NCBI GenBank assembly: GCA_003971905.1
Contig: RSEE01000025.1
Location: forward strand, 708,467-772,466
Origin: Moniliella sp. 'wahieum'
Lineage: Eukaryota; Basidiomycota; Moniliellomycetes; Moniliellales; Moniliellaceae
Length of the DNA stretch: 64,000 bases
Direction of reading: 5' to 3'
Below, piece after piece: positions 21,076-33,900 of the stretch. Every line of letters starts with the position of its first letter. Position 1 is the first letter of the stretch. The notes under the pieces are model-generated. The model was not told the origin of the DNA. It saw nothing but the letters and a program-made list of their open reading frames with translations, and made no database searches. Made by a program: the position numbers and the translations under genes.

Positions 21076-22672
21076 AAGGTGAAAAAGACGCCAATGGATC
21101 GTGGGGGAGTAGAAGAGGGTGGAGATGATTGATGATCGGCCCTGGGTTCGTTGATGGATCCTAAGATCTAAGAGGATCCTCCGCCCTCTTAAAAAGATCA
21201 ACGTTCAACCTACCCAACACCTACCTCTATAACCGGTAACCTCACCTCAGCCTCACATGTCACATGCCACACCTGCCACTCGATCCTTGTCAACGCGTCA
21301 ACGCCACCTGGCCTCTGCTTGTGGCTATATCACCCCCCGCTTTGCGCACGGTTGGTGCTCGAGGGTACTAGAGTTCCCCTGCACGGCCCTCAGTATCTCA
21401 GTCCCTCAGTTGATCGGCGGTGCTCGCCTAGCCGGGCGGAAGAGTTTCATTCGCAGGGAGAGGGAGATGGTCTCCTGTCTCCTGCCCTTCCGACGTTAGG
21501 CCTTAGGCCTTAGGACTGGAGCTTTACCGTGACGCGTGACACTCGTGAAGCTTGAAGCTTGAAGCTTGAAGTCAAGCTTGAAGTCAAGCTTGAAGCTTTG
21601 AAGCCTTGTCTGAAGGCTGCTTTGCAGCTGATCGCGTTGATCAGCTGATCCCATAGAATCATGTCACACATGCCACACATGCCACATGCCACATGTCACG
21701 CCAGTCATATACTTGTCATCGACCTGTCACATGCCATCATGCATCATGATGCATGATACATGGTGCATGCTGGATTTGATGGCCTGATATGGCTGGTCTC
21801 AAGGCTTGAAAGCACACAGGCGCAGTCGTCCCTCAGGTCCTCAGGCCCTCAAGCTTCAAGCTTCAAGCTTCAAGAGCTTCAAGCTTCATGCTTCGGGGTC
21901 CGACTCAGTTTCCCATCGATCATCGACCACCTCTTTCCGCTGTGGCGGGCGCATTGGCTAACGCGCTAATAACGACACAATCACAAGAGCTGTTCTCCGT
22001 CTCCCTTCGTTCCTGTTTTCTTCTTCTCCCCTACCTTACACTTCCTGCTTACTCTGGCTTTCCGGGAGCGAGCAATCGATAGCCCTCGCTCTCTGGCGAG
22101 TCGTCTACTCCCCATGTACATGCCTCGTGCATATCTTCGCTGGCATCGAGAGCCAGAAGGATCATGCAAATGGAGGTGATCAATGCACGGCAACGCCTTC
22201 TACGACCGTCTCCCGATATCCGTTCGATAACACGATAACGCAATGAATTCGATAACGCGATAACACGCAACGCCGCACTCCAAAAACGGCGGAATGGGGA
22301 CGGGCGGAATTGAGAAGCTCTTGCCATGTGGGGGCGCTCTGGGACGCCCAGACTGGTGTCGTGCTTGTGTTGGACGAGCCGGCGCTGGCTGGCGGCAGAC
22401 AGCACCAGGCAAGTGTGCGCGTTCTTTTAGCCCACCCCGTCGTGGCGGCACCACCAAACCTACTCAGCTGAGGCACCACGCCAGCCGGGTGCGGCAAGCC
22501 GCCTCCAATTCACAATTCTGGTGAGGCATCACGCGTCACGCACCTCGCCACTGTGCTTTATTAAGGACGCCCTGTGCCGACCCCGCTTCGACGGACCCAC
22601 CACCACTGCTGCCATTCATCGCACCGCCATCGACGCCCCGCATCTACACGCTACCTCCTCTGGTAGACGAAG
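21076..22672. other. Repeat-rich spacer
   Basis: No gene. It contains two clusters of CTTGAAG/CTTCAAG words (21540-21605 and 21846-21893), an ATGCATCATG cluster (21730-21770), CACATGCCACATG runs (21664-21700) and CGATAAC words (22220-22265). Confidence 0.6.
21540..21605. repeat. Clustered GAAGCTT/CTTGAAG words
   Basis: Overlapping copies of CTTGAAG with embedded AAGCTT palindromes. The same words recur at 21846-21893, 27326-27412, 40638-40680 and 46170-46360. Confidence 0.8.
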
Positions 22673-25644
22673 ATGTGTGACTCCCAGGCGGCAAACCCGC
22701 CTTCTTCGTATATACCCGTCTCCCGAGCAGGCGAGGCATCCAGATTGGATGCGGGGACATCCTGCCATGCGCTGCCCATGCCCATGCCTCTGGGTTTGAC
22801 TGCGTCCAACGCGCATGCATTCGACAACCCCATCACGCTTGCACTGCAGATGTCCGGCATGTATGCCCAACAGCAGCTGCAACAAAGTCAGCTCCAATAC
22901 CAACCACACCACTATCCTCGCCAGCTGGATCCACAACCACAGTCCAACATCCAACTGTGGGCTCCTGAATTCGCCGGCGTGAATGCTGGTCTCGACGTAT
23001 CATCCATCCTCACCAGCTACCATCATCGCGGCGACCTCAGTCTTCCCACACCCCTTACGTCAACCATATCCGGATGCGGCCGTGCCCGTCGGCATGGCCT
23101 CGAACTTTGTTTCCACTCCTCTTGCTCCCAACTTTTCTCTCCCAGCCCACAGCTCCCCAACTTTGTTCCATCTCCTATCTCCGTACCTGCTTCCACCCCA
23201 GGCCTTTCCACGTCACCAGCGCTTTCCCTTGCAACCCCCCCACCATCTGCATCTCCCCGGAACGGTTGGTCCTTTCCCCAACCGTCTCCCCCAGTGCACC
23301 CGCATCCCAACCCCTATGTTCAAGGCCCACTCTTGCCGGATTCTAGTGGTTTCGCGATTAGCTCTAGCCTGGATGATATGCAGTGCCGCCGCACTGGGCG
23401 CACTTGTTTCCTCATCCTCGAGTGTCCCCCTTGCCAAGACACCAGATGCCGCAACACCACCACCACCACTAGGTCCAGCGAGCACGGTCGACCAGGTTCC
23501 GTCGGCATATAAGGATGATCCTGCAAGGGCGGCTGCATGCTCAGCCGCTGGTTCGCAGACCTCATCACTGTCTGCCATGCAGACGAGTGGGTCCCACTCT
23601 CGTTCCGTGGATTCGACAATGTTCGATTCGGAGCGACGACGAAACTCCAGTGCTCTGTCCACTGGGTTTCCTGCCTTTTTCGACAAGCACATGCGCCAGC
23701 AACTCGAGAAACGGGGCCAAGTCGGCTTGTCCCCGCAGCAGCTGCAGACCTTGGCGCAGCAGCAGCAGCGCTTATATCATGCGTGGTGCCTAAGGCATAC
23801 GCAACAACTACATGCACTGCAGCAACAGCATGCACAGAAGTCGCAACCGCAGGGACAACCGCAGGCGCAATCACAGGCGCAACAGCAGGCGCAATCAAAC
23901 GGGCAACAGCAGGCGCCACCACAGGCACAAACGAAACTGCAAAGGATATCGCGAACCAAACGGCGAAACAAGCCGGAAACGCAACCAGAAACTCGGCACG
24001 CCTCGCCACCGAAGCAGCATAACCAGCAGCAGCAAGCACCTCCTGTGTCACTAGCCCCTGATTGTGGTGATTCCGCCGCATCTGGTCCTATTTCCTCTCC
24101 TCCAAACGTCTCCCCCAAAGCTTCTCCACCCAAGCGCCTGCACCAGGTGCTTTGTGATGCGTTGGATCGTCTTGCTGCCGTTGAAGTGAATGACGAGATG
24201 AGACGCGCGGGAAAGTTTTGGATTCCATTTCGTTGTCAAACTCCGTGTCGTTACTGCATCTGGTTCAACAACCAAGGATGCTACGACATATGCGCACTTG
24301 GCTGCAAGACCTCCACCCGATCGACGGAACGAGTGAGTTGGAGCGGTATCCACGTGTTTCACAACAACTACCAGCTATACTGGAAAGGATGGTTCGCACT
24401 GTCATCCAAGCGCCTTCGGTTCCGGATTGGGTTTCTCAGGATATCGCCGGCCTTCAAATAACGGGGTGAAAGGCATGCGGCCTGCCCTGAACAAGAAATG
24501 TGAGTTCCCCTCCTGTTGTGTGTTCTGTGTGAGAGGGTCCCGTACGGGATGGCCGCCGTGGCCGTCGGTTATTGATGGCTGCGGCCGCAGTTTTGGAACG
24601 AGAAATAAATGTGCTCGTCAAATTGGGACGAGGGATCAAAATTCTAATTCGTTGTACTGCCCCCGTGCCAGGTCCTCTCAGACACGTGGCACACTGCCCC
24701 AATGCGGAGCGCATACTGACTTGGCCTGCGTCGCCATTTTGCCTGTGTGATTTGTGCAGTTGACGACCAACTGTCCCACTTGCTGAATGCGTGGGACGAT
24801 GCCCACCCTGACGCAACCACCACCACCTCCAAATCTCGTTCGCCGCAAGCATCCCTCGATGTGCCCGCTACATCTTCGGTGTCCACTAAGCGCAAGCGGA
24901 GCGACCCTCCTGCGGTAACCAGCGCCAAGAAACCCAAGCTCCCGGAGATTGTGACGAAGCCCGTTTCCCCCAGCTCTCGGGTGGCGGCCCCCAAGCTTCC
25001 CCTCGCTCCCAAGAAGGGCGCCACCAATGCACCGTGTCCAGTGCAGAGGGAGTAAACGGAAAAGGACTGTATCACCACTATCACCACCGCCTTATCCTCA
25101 GCGCAGCCAGTGCAACTTGACGGCGATGGACAAGCGTGCGCTTGCCGAGGACGAGAAGCGCCAGCTCTCCGCTGCCCGGCAGGCTCTGGTCAAGAAGCAT
25201 CGCCAGGCTCGTTTGTCTAAGGACATAAAGGAGCCCACCAAGGTGACAGGGAGGAAAGAGGCGGCTCCTTCAGGGGAAGCAGTTGCAAAACCCAATCCCT
25301 CCACCCAGCCTCGTCCCTCTCGGGTGGGCCCGGCGGGGTCGAGGCAGGATCGTCCAAGCCTAAACCAGTTACCCTCCTTCCGCAAGGTCTCACCTACCGG
25401 GGCACAGAAGGCGCCTGGCATGATGGGGATTGGGTTTCTGGACGCACTTCTCCGGCACACCAAGGAATCTGCCGAGTCCCCTTTGCCACCTCCCAAGGAA
25501 CCTTCTCGCACTTCCAATGCGAAGGATCCCACTCCTCCCGAAACCAAGACAAGGGAAGCTTGTCCCAAGAGGGAAGTTGTCCCAAGAGGGAAGCTTGTCC
25601 CAAGAGGGAAGCTTGTCCCAAGAGGGAAGCTTGTCCCAAGTTAG
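22673..25644 (+). CDS. Q-rich, probably nuclear regulatory protein (frame-broken)
   Basis: Coding signal runs through several frames. It starts with an N-terminal MCDSQAANPPSSYIPVSRAG and a Pro/Ser-rich region with short poly-Gln. A long Gln/Ala tract follows (23740-23935), then a basic patch (SRTKRRNKPET). Next is a helical segment, RMLRHMRTWLQDLHPIDG, from another frame at 24270-24330. Intron about 24500-24759 (GTGAGT...TTTGTGCAG) splices to DDQLSHLLNAWDDAHPD, followed by a Lys/Pro-rich C-terminus with nuclear-localisation-like STKRKRS and TSAKKPK. Frame changes occur near 23030, 23130, 23360, 24230 and 25035. The helical segment before the NLS could be a TFIIS-N/LW-type domain, but that is weak. 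It ends at an 18-bp minisatellite. Confidence 0.45.
25554..25640 (+). repeat. 18-bp minisatellite (GGAAGCTTGTCCCAAGAG)
   Basis: About five units. The second is 17 bp because one C is missing, which shifts the encoded frame. In the last units the reading is Leu-Val-Pro-Arg-Gly-Lys repeated. Confidence 0.9.
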
Positions 25645-25974
25645 GCCGCAGGTGGGGGACAACGCCTTCGAAAATGGCCACTGCCCCTACAAAGTCCACT
25701 GGCGTGTCGGTTTGCAAGGGGTAGAGAGCTGGTTTCGTACCGGACCCTACCGAAGCGAGACTATGCGCAGTACCATCCTTGGTGGCTTGCCGCGACTGGG
25801 AGCCGGGTATGAAGACCGCGCCCGTACCGAGTTGATCAGCCACCCCTTTTCTCCAGTTCAGGAGTGCCACTGAAGCAGAATGACCAGTTCATCTCTTCTT
25901 CCTTTCAGGCAAGGATGCTGATGGGCATCATATGGTTCAGCGTGCCGAAGAGTTGAAGGGGGGGAAAGGGAGAC

Positions 25975-26411
25975 GTGTGGAGGAGGTTGTGGAGCCAAGG
26001 AGAGAGAGGAGAGGGCGGAGAGAGGAAGGGGCAGGAGAGCGAGAAGGGGGAATTGGAGGAAGGTGAATTGGAAGAGGGGGAATTGGAAGAGTCTGATACC
26101 GACGGATTCCTCCCTTCACTCTCGGATCCTCTTACCCCTCCGACTCTCCCAGGACCAGAAGAAGATCCAGCACCTTTGACCCCGACTCGCCCAAGCCGGA
26201 GGCAGATCCACCTTTGACTCCCACTCGCCCAAGCCCAGAGGCAGACCCAGCACCTTTGACCCCGACTCGCCCAGGACCAGAAGAAGACCCAACGCATATG
26301 CAAGGCGTCACACTGGACTTACGCACCCCATCCAAGGCGGCAATACCGTCCTCAACGGTCCCTTCATCGCCACCGCCTCTTCGGGTTATGGCACACCCCT
26401 GTCGTGCTTGA
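25975..26411 (+). CDS. Acidic/Pro-rich coding segment, possible 3' exon of the upstream gene
   Basis: Starts just after a CTTTCAG acceptor-like site (about 25903-25909). The frame reads EKGELEEGELEEGELEES, then Asp/Pro-rich text with imperfect repeats PLTPTRPS/PEADPAPLTPTRP (26115-26290). A frame change near 26215 is needed to continue to 26411. Composition suits a disordered tail of the preceding regulatory protein. I cannot identify it independently. Confidence 0.3.
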
Positions 26412-28618
26412 ATATGTAAATCGGCGAGGGGAAGAAAGTCAGCTCGCCCCTTTGGATGTAGACATTCCCTGGGCCATGGGAAGGACGGCACAACTCCTGG
26501 ATCTGTCTAATCCATATGCCTTCAAGGTAATCCGTATGTGTGTCAAGCCACAAGTCCCGCTTCATGCAGCGTTTTGTTGATCCGACTAGGCATGGCAGCA
26601 GATGGAAGAAAGAAAATATGCAGGGTGGAAAGCGTGTGGGCGGAACTCATGCTCCGCGTCCGTGTGAGAGCTTGACAGCGATCAAATCTGGAGGCGAGCG
26701 AATCGAGCACAAGTAGGACCTGCTGTGGAGACCGGCGCCTCTCATTGATGTCACGGTTACCCTCCCAAGGTTCTTGCAGACCCGAAACCCACAAGTGCAT
26801 AGGCCAGAGAGGCCATTAACCCCACCATTCGCCTAAGCTTAACCGCGACAGACCCTCATCATAACACGCAACAAGTTCACGCCGGATAATGGCATTTGTT
26901 GACTTGGCCCCAAATCTTTCCAACTCTCCAGACCTCGATGGCATATATGAAAGGTGCATTGAAGCACCGTGGCGGTTCACAGGCGGAGTATACCCCGGCT
27001 TGCAGCGCGTATCCCTCCAGAGCTCCATTATGAGGGGCTCACACATAACGTCCCACACTGGTCGCATGCCACAGCGCCATCAACGGGTCATCCGCCGGAA
27101 AAGGTACTAACTATTGCACATGTTTTATACGCGGGGCCATGAGGCGCCCCAAGGACAATGAGGCTCACATGGCGCTCTTCACGCGCATGAGGATGCTCAA
27201 CAATCATCGACATCGAAACTCCTGGAGGTCGAGCTGAGGAAACCCCTCTGCGCAGCGGCTCCTGGAGACAGAGCCGCTTGAGATGGAGTCTTAATCAGAT
27301 GTAGATAAGCCTCCACATGCTCTTTTCAAGCTCCAAGCTTCAGGCTGCAAGCTTCATGCTTCAGGCTGCAAGTTTGAAGCTGCAAGCTTCAAGCTTCAAG
27401 CGCTTCAAGGCCTCCAGTCTTATCTTGTCACATCAAGAATGCATCGCAATCACCTCAGATCTGCCCTCTTAGGATGCCCAAGGCACGGGATGGCATCAAT
27501 TCGCTGGCCTCGTCAGATCAAACACGAAGTAGTCCTAGTCATTTAGTAGTCACGTGTACCTTGAAGCTAGTCGTGGTTACTAGTTACTAGTTACTTGTCA
27601 CTTTAGCAGTACCTTTTGCATGTCGAATTCACGTGTGGACAACAACTTCATCCAGACATACGTGCATGTCCTGCTTCAAACGCTACTCTCAGATCTCAAC
27701 GTCGGAGTATCAGATCTGCAATATGAGACGAACACATGAAGCTGCGCTTTCCGTTCCTTTTTGCTATCGATGCCATCAATGGCCTTGATGCATTAGTCGA
27801 GGGATGCAGGTGGGCTCTCTCCTGTTGCTGTTGCGGCTGTTGCTGCTATAGCACCTGTTGCGCCTGGTGTGTAGCACCACGGCTTCTCTCTCCTAAAATG
27901 TGTCGCCTGTCAATTATAGCAGAGTAGGTTGAAAAGCGCGTAGTAAGCAATTGGGCTGGACGCCAAAAAAGGTCCTGAGTTGCTCGCGCATCAACTATTA
28001 GCAACTGGTCTTCTATATCTGGATTGGATCGAACAAACAGCCCTACCAGAGGAACTCGATGAGCGAGCCAGTGGGAGGCGCAACATATCGTTATCCATGC
28101 CTTAGCTCTGTAAATGACATTATGGATATACAACACTGTGTCAGACCTAAGGCGTGGCTCAGGACTCACACAGGTTTTTCGAGAGGGCCAACCAGATTGT
28201 GGTCCGGCAGGTGCGCTGTCAAAGAAAAAAACTGGCGGTTTTGTGTGAGAAAAGATGCGTCCTGAGAACCTGGGGTGGGGCAAGTTCGGAATAGGAATGA
28301 GTCACTACCTTTCCGGGACACGAATAAGAGTGCGATAGTGCTGTAATATGCATGCCACATGGTGTCAGAATACCCAGGACGAGTTTGAGATGAACGTCCA
28401 TATTGCTTTCCCAGTCAATATCTGTTCGCTTTTCTCACTCTGCCGAGACATGTTTTTGACCCCGGAAAATCGCCACAGCAGGTTATGCATTATGCGCGAC
28501 CGGAGGATGCACGGTTCTGGAGACGACAGCTCCACACGCAAGGCTGAAGGCTATTGCCCATACACCGAGCGCCGACTAAGAGTTGTTCGCATGCGAGCAA
28601 GCGACATCTCTCTACTGT
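26412..28618. other. Intergenic, repeats only
   Basis: No supported gene over 2.2 kb. It contains a CTTCAAG/GCTTCA cluster (27326-27412), GTTACTA/GTCACTAGT words (27537-27605) and lower-GC sequence. Confidence 0.5.
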
Positions 28619-28626
28619 TATATAAG
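28619..28626 (+). promoter_or_regulatory. TATA box of Dal5-like transporter
   Basis: TATATAAG lies about 75 nt upstream of a 5' UTR intron donor (GTAAGT at 28700). The UTR intron ends CCGTCAG at 28780, immediately before the first ATG at 28782. Confidence 0.6.
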
Positions 28627-28781
28627 TCCAACCTATCCGTGTAGTAGTTGTATCTCGTTCCCTACACCGTCCGCCACACCAAGCGACCCTTTTCATCGAG
28701 TAAGTACAAGCGGTCCAATTTCCCTTTTTGTTTTCATGGTTCCGACTGAGCATTAACGCTAGTACCTCACTTTCCGTCAGT

Positions 28782-30454
28782 ATGGTCCACATTGCGGCTG
28801 AACCACTACCAAACTCCACCGGCTTGAGGGCGACGCCCAGCCACAGGACATGGAAAAAGCTCCATTTGATGAGCCCCAGGCACACCAACCGACACATGCT
28901 CTTCCAAAGGAGACCTGGATATGACCTACGAGAACGAGGACGAACTGACGCCCAAGAACGGGGGGGTTCTGCGGATCAAGTGCTGTGCATTCATGGCCAT
29001 TATCCCTGGTCTGAGCTTCTCACTCCAGTTCATGGACAAGTCATGCGTTGCTGCAGCCTCGGTTATGGGCATGCGCAAGGATCTGCATATGGTTGGCGAC
29101 AAATATTCCTGGACCGCTTCCAGTTACTTCATTGGCTACATGGTGTGCAACATTCCATTTGCCCTGTTTTTGCTTCAGAAGGCGGGTCCTCGCTGGAACG
29201 GCGTATCGCTGCTATGCTGGGGCATTGTTGTCGCCTGCAGCGCTGGCGCTCAAAGTTTTGGTGGGTTCATTGCGTGCCGTGTTTTGCTGGGTATGATGGA
29301 GAGCGTGTGCGAACCAACGATTACCGTCATGACCCACCAGTGGACGCCTCCCGACGAACACTTCGCTTGGATTGAAACCTGGTTCTCATGGAATGGTTTG
29401 TTGGCATCTTCCTCAACGCGGTCGGTTACGGATTGTACAGAGGACAGGTACACCATGAGTACACCATGGCCGGATGGCGAATCCTTTTCCTCATCTTGGG
29501 CTTGATCAGCATGCTCGCGGCGCTCGTGTATATCTTTGTGTACGTTGAGATCCTTTGCAAAATAACCCTCTCAGATTTCGAAGAGTGTTTTTTGGTACCT
29601 TCTTCAATACTAACCTTACAACACACTTCTCAGGGTTCCCAACAGTCCGCAAGACGCTTGGTTCCTCAACGAGAAGGAAAAGCGAGCGATGCGCAAGACC
29701 GATGTCGGTGAGAAGCACAAGTTTAAGCGTACGGACATTGAATGGTACCAGATTAAAGAATCCCTGACCACGGATCTGCACAAAACCATCTTTTTGTTCC
29801 TGGCCATTTTCTGCAACTCGTTGAATGGTGGTGCGGTCAACACCTTCATCTCTCTCATCATCAAAACGTTTGTCGTGCAGGGCAATCGCCACTTGACGAA
29901 CTTGCAGGCCAACGAACGCTCGCTGCTCTATGGAATGATCCCTAGTGCGATCAAGGCTGCTGGGTGCGCGATCATTGCGGTGTTGGCACTTAATGGCTTC
30001 ATGAAACGCTACCGTTTCTTCTATATCCTCATCTTCTGCCCTTCACGTTGCGGCTGCGTTTATGCTCACGTACGGCACTCACAATAAGAAAAGGCGGGTT
30101 CGAGCAGTGCCAATGTTTCTCTGGCTGGTACGTCACAACTTTTCGCTCGAAGTCGCCCACGGCGGCATCATCTCTTTGGTCGCTTCCAACACCCAGGGCC
30201 GCACCAAGAAAATCCTTTGTCAACGGCGTCACGCTCCTGGCATTTGGCCTGGGCAACGTGCTGGGACCCAAGTGATCTTCAAGGCGTCCAAGCTCAAGAG
30301 CGGGCATTGGGGAGCAGGCCAAGCAGCTAATGCTGCCCTCTCTGTAGTCTCGTTTGCGGTCCTGGTCTTCCTCTACATCTCGTATGTAGTGTGGAACAAG
30401 ATTCGTGACAAGAAGAACGAAAAGTTGCCCGAGGGCGCTGACCCGACCTTTTGA
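28782..30454 (+). CDS. Dal5-like MFS transporter (anion:cation symporter family)
   Basis: Plasma-membrane permease of the fungal allantoate/nicotinate/vitamin family. The frames give about 12 membrane segments, including LRIKCCAFMAIIPGLSFSL, SYFIGYMVCNIPFALFLLQ, GFIACRVLLGMMESVCEPT and GWRILFLILGLISMLAALVY. The QWTPPDEHFAWIETWFSWNG loop corresponds to the family's KKEQ..R...WFS.NG motif. The middle loop has PNSPQDAWFLNEKEK and the second half ends near SNTQGRTKK and a cytosolic Lys-rich tail (stop 30452). Intron 29540-29634 has a perfect TACTAAC branch point. The frame slips near 28915, 29400, 30045 and 30230-30270. Substrate is not predictable. Confidence 0.8.
29540..29634 (+). other. Intron with TACTAAC branch site
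   Basis: GTACGT donor, TACTAAC at about 29609-29615 and a TTCTCAG acceptor. Removing it joins ATCTTTGT to GGTTCCC, giving the expected FVVPNSPQDAWFL. Confidence 0.8.
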
Positions 30455-30980
30455 CCGACGGTGAAAACCCGAGTTCCGCTACCACCTCTAAGACCTAAGC
30501 CTTTGTGTTCTTCTCATCATCGCTTCACATCCGATTGGCTGTGGTGTTACTTTATTTTGTGCTGGGAAAAAGGTTGGTGAGCACAGCTGTTTAACCTCTG
30601 CCCTCGATACTCTACTAACTACTTCTACTACTATCACTACCACTATCCCTGCTGTGAAAAGTTTTGGCAATGACACTGTATAGGTTGTTGGCGAAGAGAA
30701 CGCGAGCAGTCTTAATTGCTTTAATAGTTGTGTGAAACCTAGTGGAGAGGTCCTCGGCAGCTTTCCTACGGTTCGATCCGTTTGCGCTAACACCTGCACT
30801 ACTCTAAAACCGCGTGCTAACCATAACCACCTCTTCGCAGTGCACATAAATGAGATTCCACAAGAACGTATCGACCTGGGCCTGAAGTATACAGAAAAGA
30901 TGCGAAGGAAAAAGAGTATTGAGGAGAACTACTTAGTAGCCATGTTGCACTGCTGCCCGCCCACCAGCCTGGGCTGGAAC
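30455..30980. other. Short convergent spacer
   Basis: 3' flanks of the Dal5-like gene and of the minus-strand gene ending near 30981. Nothing else is evident. Confidence 0.45.
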
Positions 30981-33900
30981 CTAATCGTGCTGTTGCTCAA
31001 AGAAAGCGACGCGAGCGGCCAAACCAGAGCCTTGCCGCTTCTTCTCCACGCCTTCTTGTCCGTCGGGGGACGTTGGGGCGAGGCGAGGCGCGAGGGGCTG
31101 CGCCGGGCCCAGGGGCTTACGACGCGGGGGGCACCAGCACCTTGGCTTGCCTGAGCAGATCGGGGAGGGGGCGACGTGGTCTCCCACCTAATGTGGGACG
31201 TTGGCGCCGGCGCCGACGCGCGCAGCGCAGGCCGACCCTGCATCCCTTGCATCCCAGGAAGGGCTCGTCCAAACTTAGGTGGCGCAGCAGGCTGCACGTC
31301 GGCCGCGGCGAGGACGAGGCGGCATCCGAAGCGGTCAGGGAAGGTTTCTTGTTCAGGTTGAGCGGTGTCACTGCCCCAGTCCGGCCTACTGCACCCCGAT
31401 CCCGCTCTGCCACCGGAGAGGAAATGGGCTGAGACCCAGGCCGAGGCGAGTGCGGCGCTACCCCAACTCTTCCGCCAGATCCGCTTCGATCGACCAATCG
31501 TCCGGGACGTCGAGAGGACTCGTGCTTGGTCCGCCGCGCAGGGCCGGGTCCGAATGGCCTTGCGGAGCAGTAGGGGCGCTGATAGGAGCAGCTTGGGCAT
31601 AGGCTGGGTGACCACGAGGTCCACCAGTTGTCCTTGGTACCTTCTTGCTCGTCTCGCTCTCCGCAGAGTACTCGCTTGCCCCATCCGTGAGAGCGGCAAG
31701 GGAGAAGGACAGTTCAGCTTCCTTTGAAGGATCGTGTTGAGGAGCGCCTTGGAGCACCGCCTCCGCCTCCAATTGTGAGAGCGTGCGCGCCTCGGCCAAC
31801 GCATTCCGCAAAAGTGCAGATGCACTTTGGTCTTCTTCCTCCTCTGGCGCAGGAGGCTGCAGCTGCCTCCCGTCCTTCTCGGGGGGTGCGCCACGATCCT
31901 CAGCAGCGGCAGCCGCAGCGGCGCTGGCAGCCGCACCAAGCCGCCGGGGGGGCAACGGCCGGCCCATAGATGGCTGGGGAGGAAGAGGCGAGGCCGTGCG
32001 GGACGGGTAGTCGCGTCGTGGGGTAGTGTGCGCCGTCGTCGGGGCCGAGACAGCAAGCGGGATAGAGCTGAGTACAGGCGTGCCCGGCGCCGGCGCGCCG
32101 AGTGCACTCGTAAACCTGGGACGACCCGTCGGGCTTACGCTTACAGCGTCCGACGAAGGCTGAACTGGGTTGCCGGGTCTGCAGGCTGGGGCGTTTCCGG
32201 TTCCGTACGGGCGGGGTAGGGCGATGCTCGGCCCGCCAGGTTGATCTCCCTCGCTGGGCCAGCAGGATTGGTGGGGACATGCACTTTGAGCGGTGTGACA
32301 GGCGGTATGTCGGCAGGGGCGGATCCGCGCCGGTTCGTGGCTAGACGAATGTCTTCCAACGCAGCACGGGCAGCAGTAAGTTCTTCGGTAGCACGTCCCA
32401 GTTGGCCAATCTCATGTTTCATCAGCCGTGTCATCTGTTCCACCCACATGTCCATCTCGGCGCTGCCGGTAGTCGAGACGCTGGTCCCACTGGCTTCGGA
32501 CCGGAAAGTGTCCGTACCACGTTTGCGCCCAGCGGCGGCAAATGACATTTGCGCATCCTTCTCCACGTCCACCACCCGCATCTTCAGCTCGCGTAGCAGC
32601 GGGACAGCGTACCTCTCAAATCGGTAGAAACGGGCCATCATATCGTCCAGCGCTTGGGGAGGTGCGGATCTTGCCAGCCTGCTACGTGGGGCAACGGCCC
32701 GGAGCCAGGAGTCAAACCGGACCCTTGCGCTGGGTTGGCGCGCGCTTCGGTGGCCGTCGTAGCTGATGGTGCTGCTGAGAGAGGGCGGGAATGCGCAGCG
32801 CCACCAGCAGGAGGCGGATGGGCAGTTGACTTGCTTTCTGCCGAGACTACCCGCCCCGGTGACGGCGGCACTGGAGTCAAGCTCCGCATTGCTTGGCCTT
32901 GTTGTTCGTGCGGAGCGGGCAGAGGCGTCGTGGCACGGTAGGCCGGGCCCGTGGGCGTGGTCGGGATGTGGTCCTTGAACGGAGAGGGGGAACGCGACGC
33001 AAGAGGAGGAGGGGTAGACTCTCTCTGCACCTGAGTGGGGGCAGGCACAAAGGCTGGACCCTCCTCGGCATGGGAAACCCAACTTTCCTCGGCCGTACGG
33101 TCACCCTCCTCAGACCACTCGCCCTGGTCCACCTCGCCATGCCCGACGCGCTGGGACTTGACGTGCTGCAGACCAGAGGAGGATTGGACGTGGACAGGCG
33201 ATTGGGAGACACGCGCAACTCGTTCCCCATTGGTACCTAGGTGTTGTTCCAGGCGAGACAGGGGCCTGAGACTCCTCCACATTCGGACCGGGGGGTTTCC
33301 AGCATTCCCACCCCAGAGTGTTTTCCACGCGCCGGCCAATTGCGCCGCGGGGCTCCGCACCCGGCCGGTCACATCCGCATCGGCGGTGCTGACACTTCCT
33401 AGCGTCGTTTCACTCACATCATCCGCTTGCATCGGCCAACCGGGGGGCTCGCGTGGAACTGGAGTATGAGCAGGTGCAGGCGCAGGCGTAGGCGCAGACC
33501 GAGTGGCACTGGGGAGGGGCAAGGGCTGGTCCTCGAGCGCGTACCGGGCGATCCTTTGTTCGGGTGAACTGGGTGGCCGGTCCTGGAGAATGTAGCGCGT
33601 CTGCCCGTCCCCTTCGGACGATGGCGTGGGAGCGGGGAGGGTATCGGTGCGGGCGCAGGAGATGGGGCTGGGGCTGGCGCAAAAGCGAGGGGGCGGTGGG
33701 GTGAGACGGGCGAGAAGGAGGGCCCGGGGGCAGAGGGAAGAGGCCGGCGTGCGGGGGAGGGGCTGCGAGCGCGGGCGGCAGCACGGGCAGCAAAGATGGA
33801 CGTGGGAGCCGGGTGGGGGGGAGGTTGCGGGGAGGGTGCTTCTGCGCGCGACCAGGGGCGGGGGGGCACGTCGTGCCCGGCTGGTGTGGTGGGACGGCTG

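Noticed and set aside
25589-25640. Encoded LVPRG resembling a thrombin-cleavage tag
   Set aside because: It arises from an 18-bp minisatellite in fungal DNA with no vector sequence around it; coincidence.
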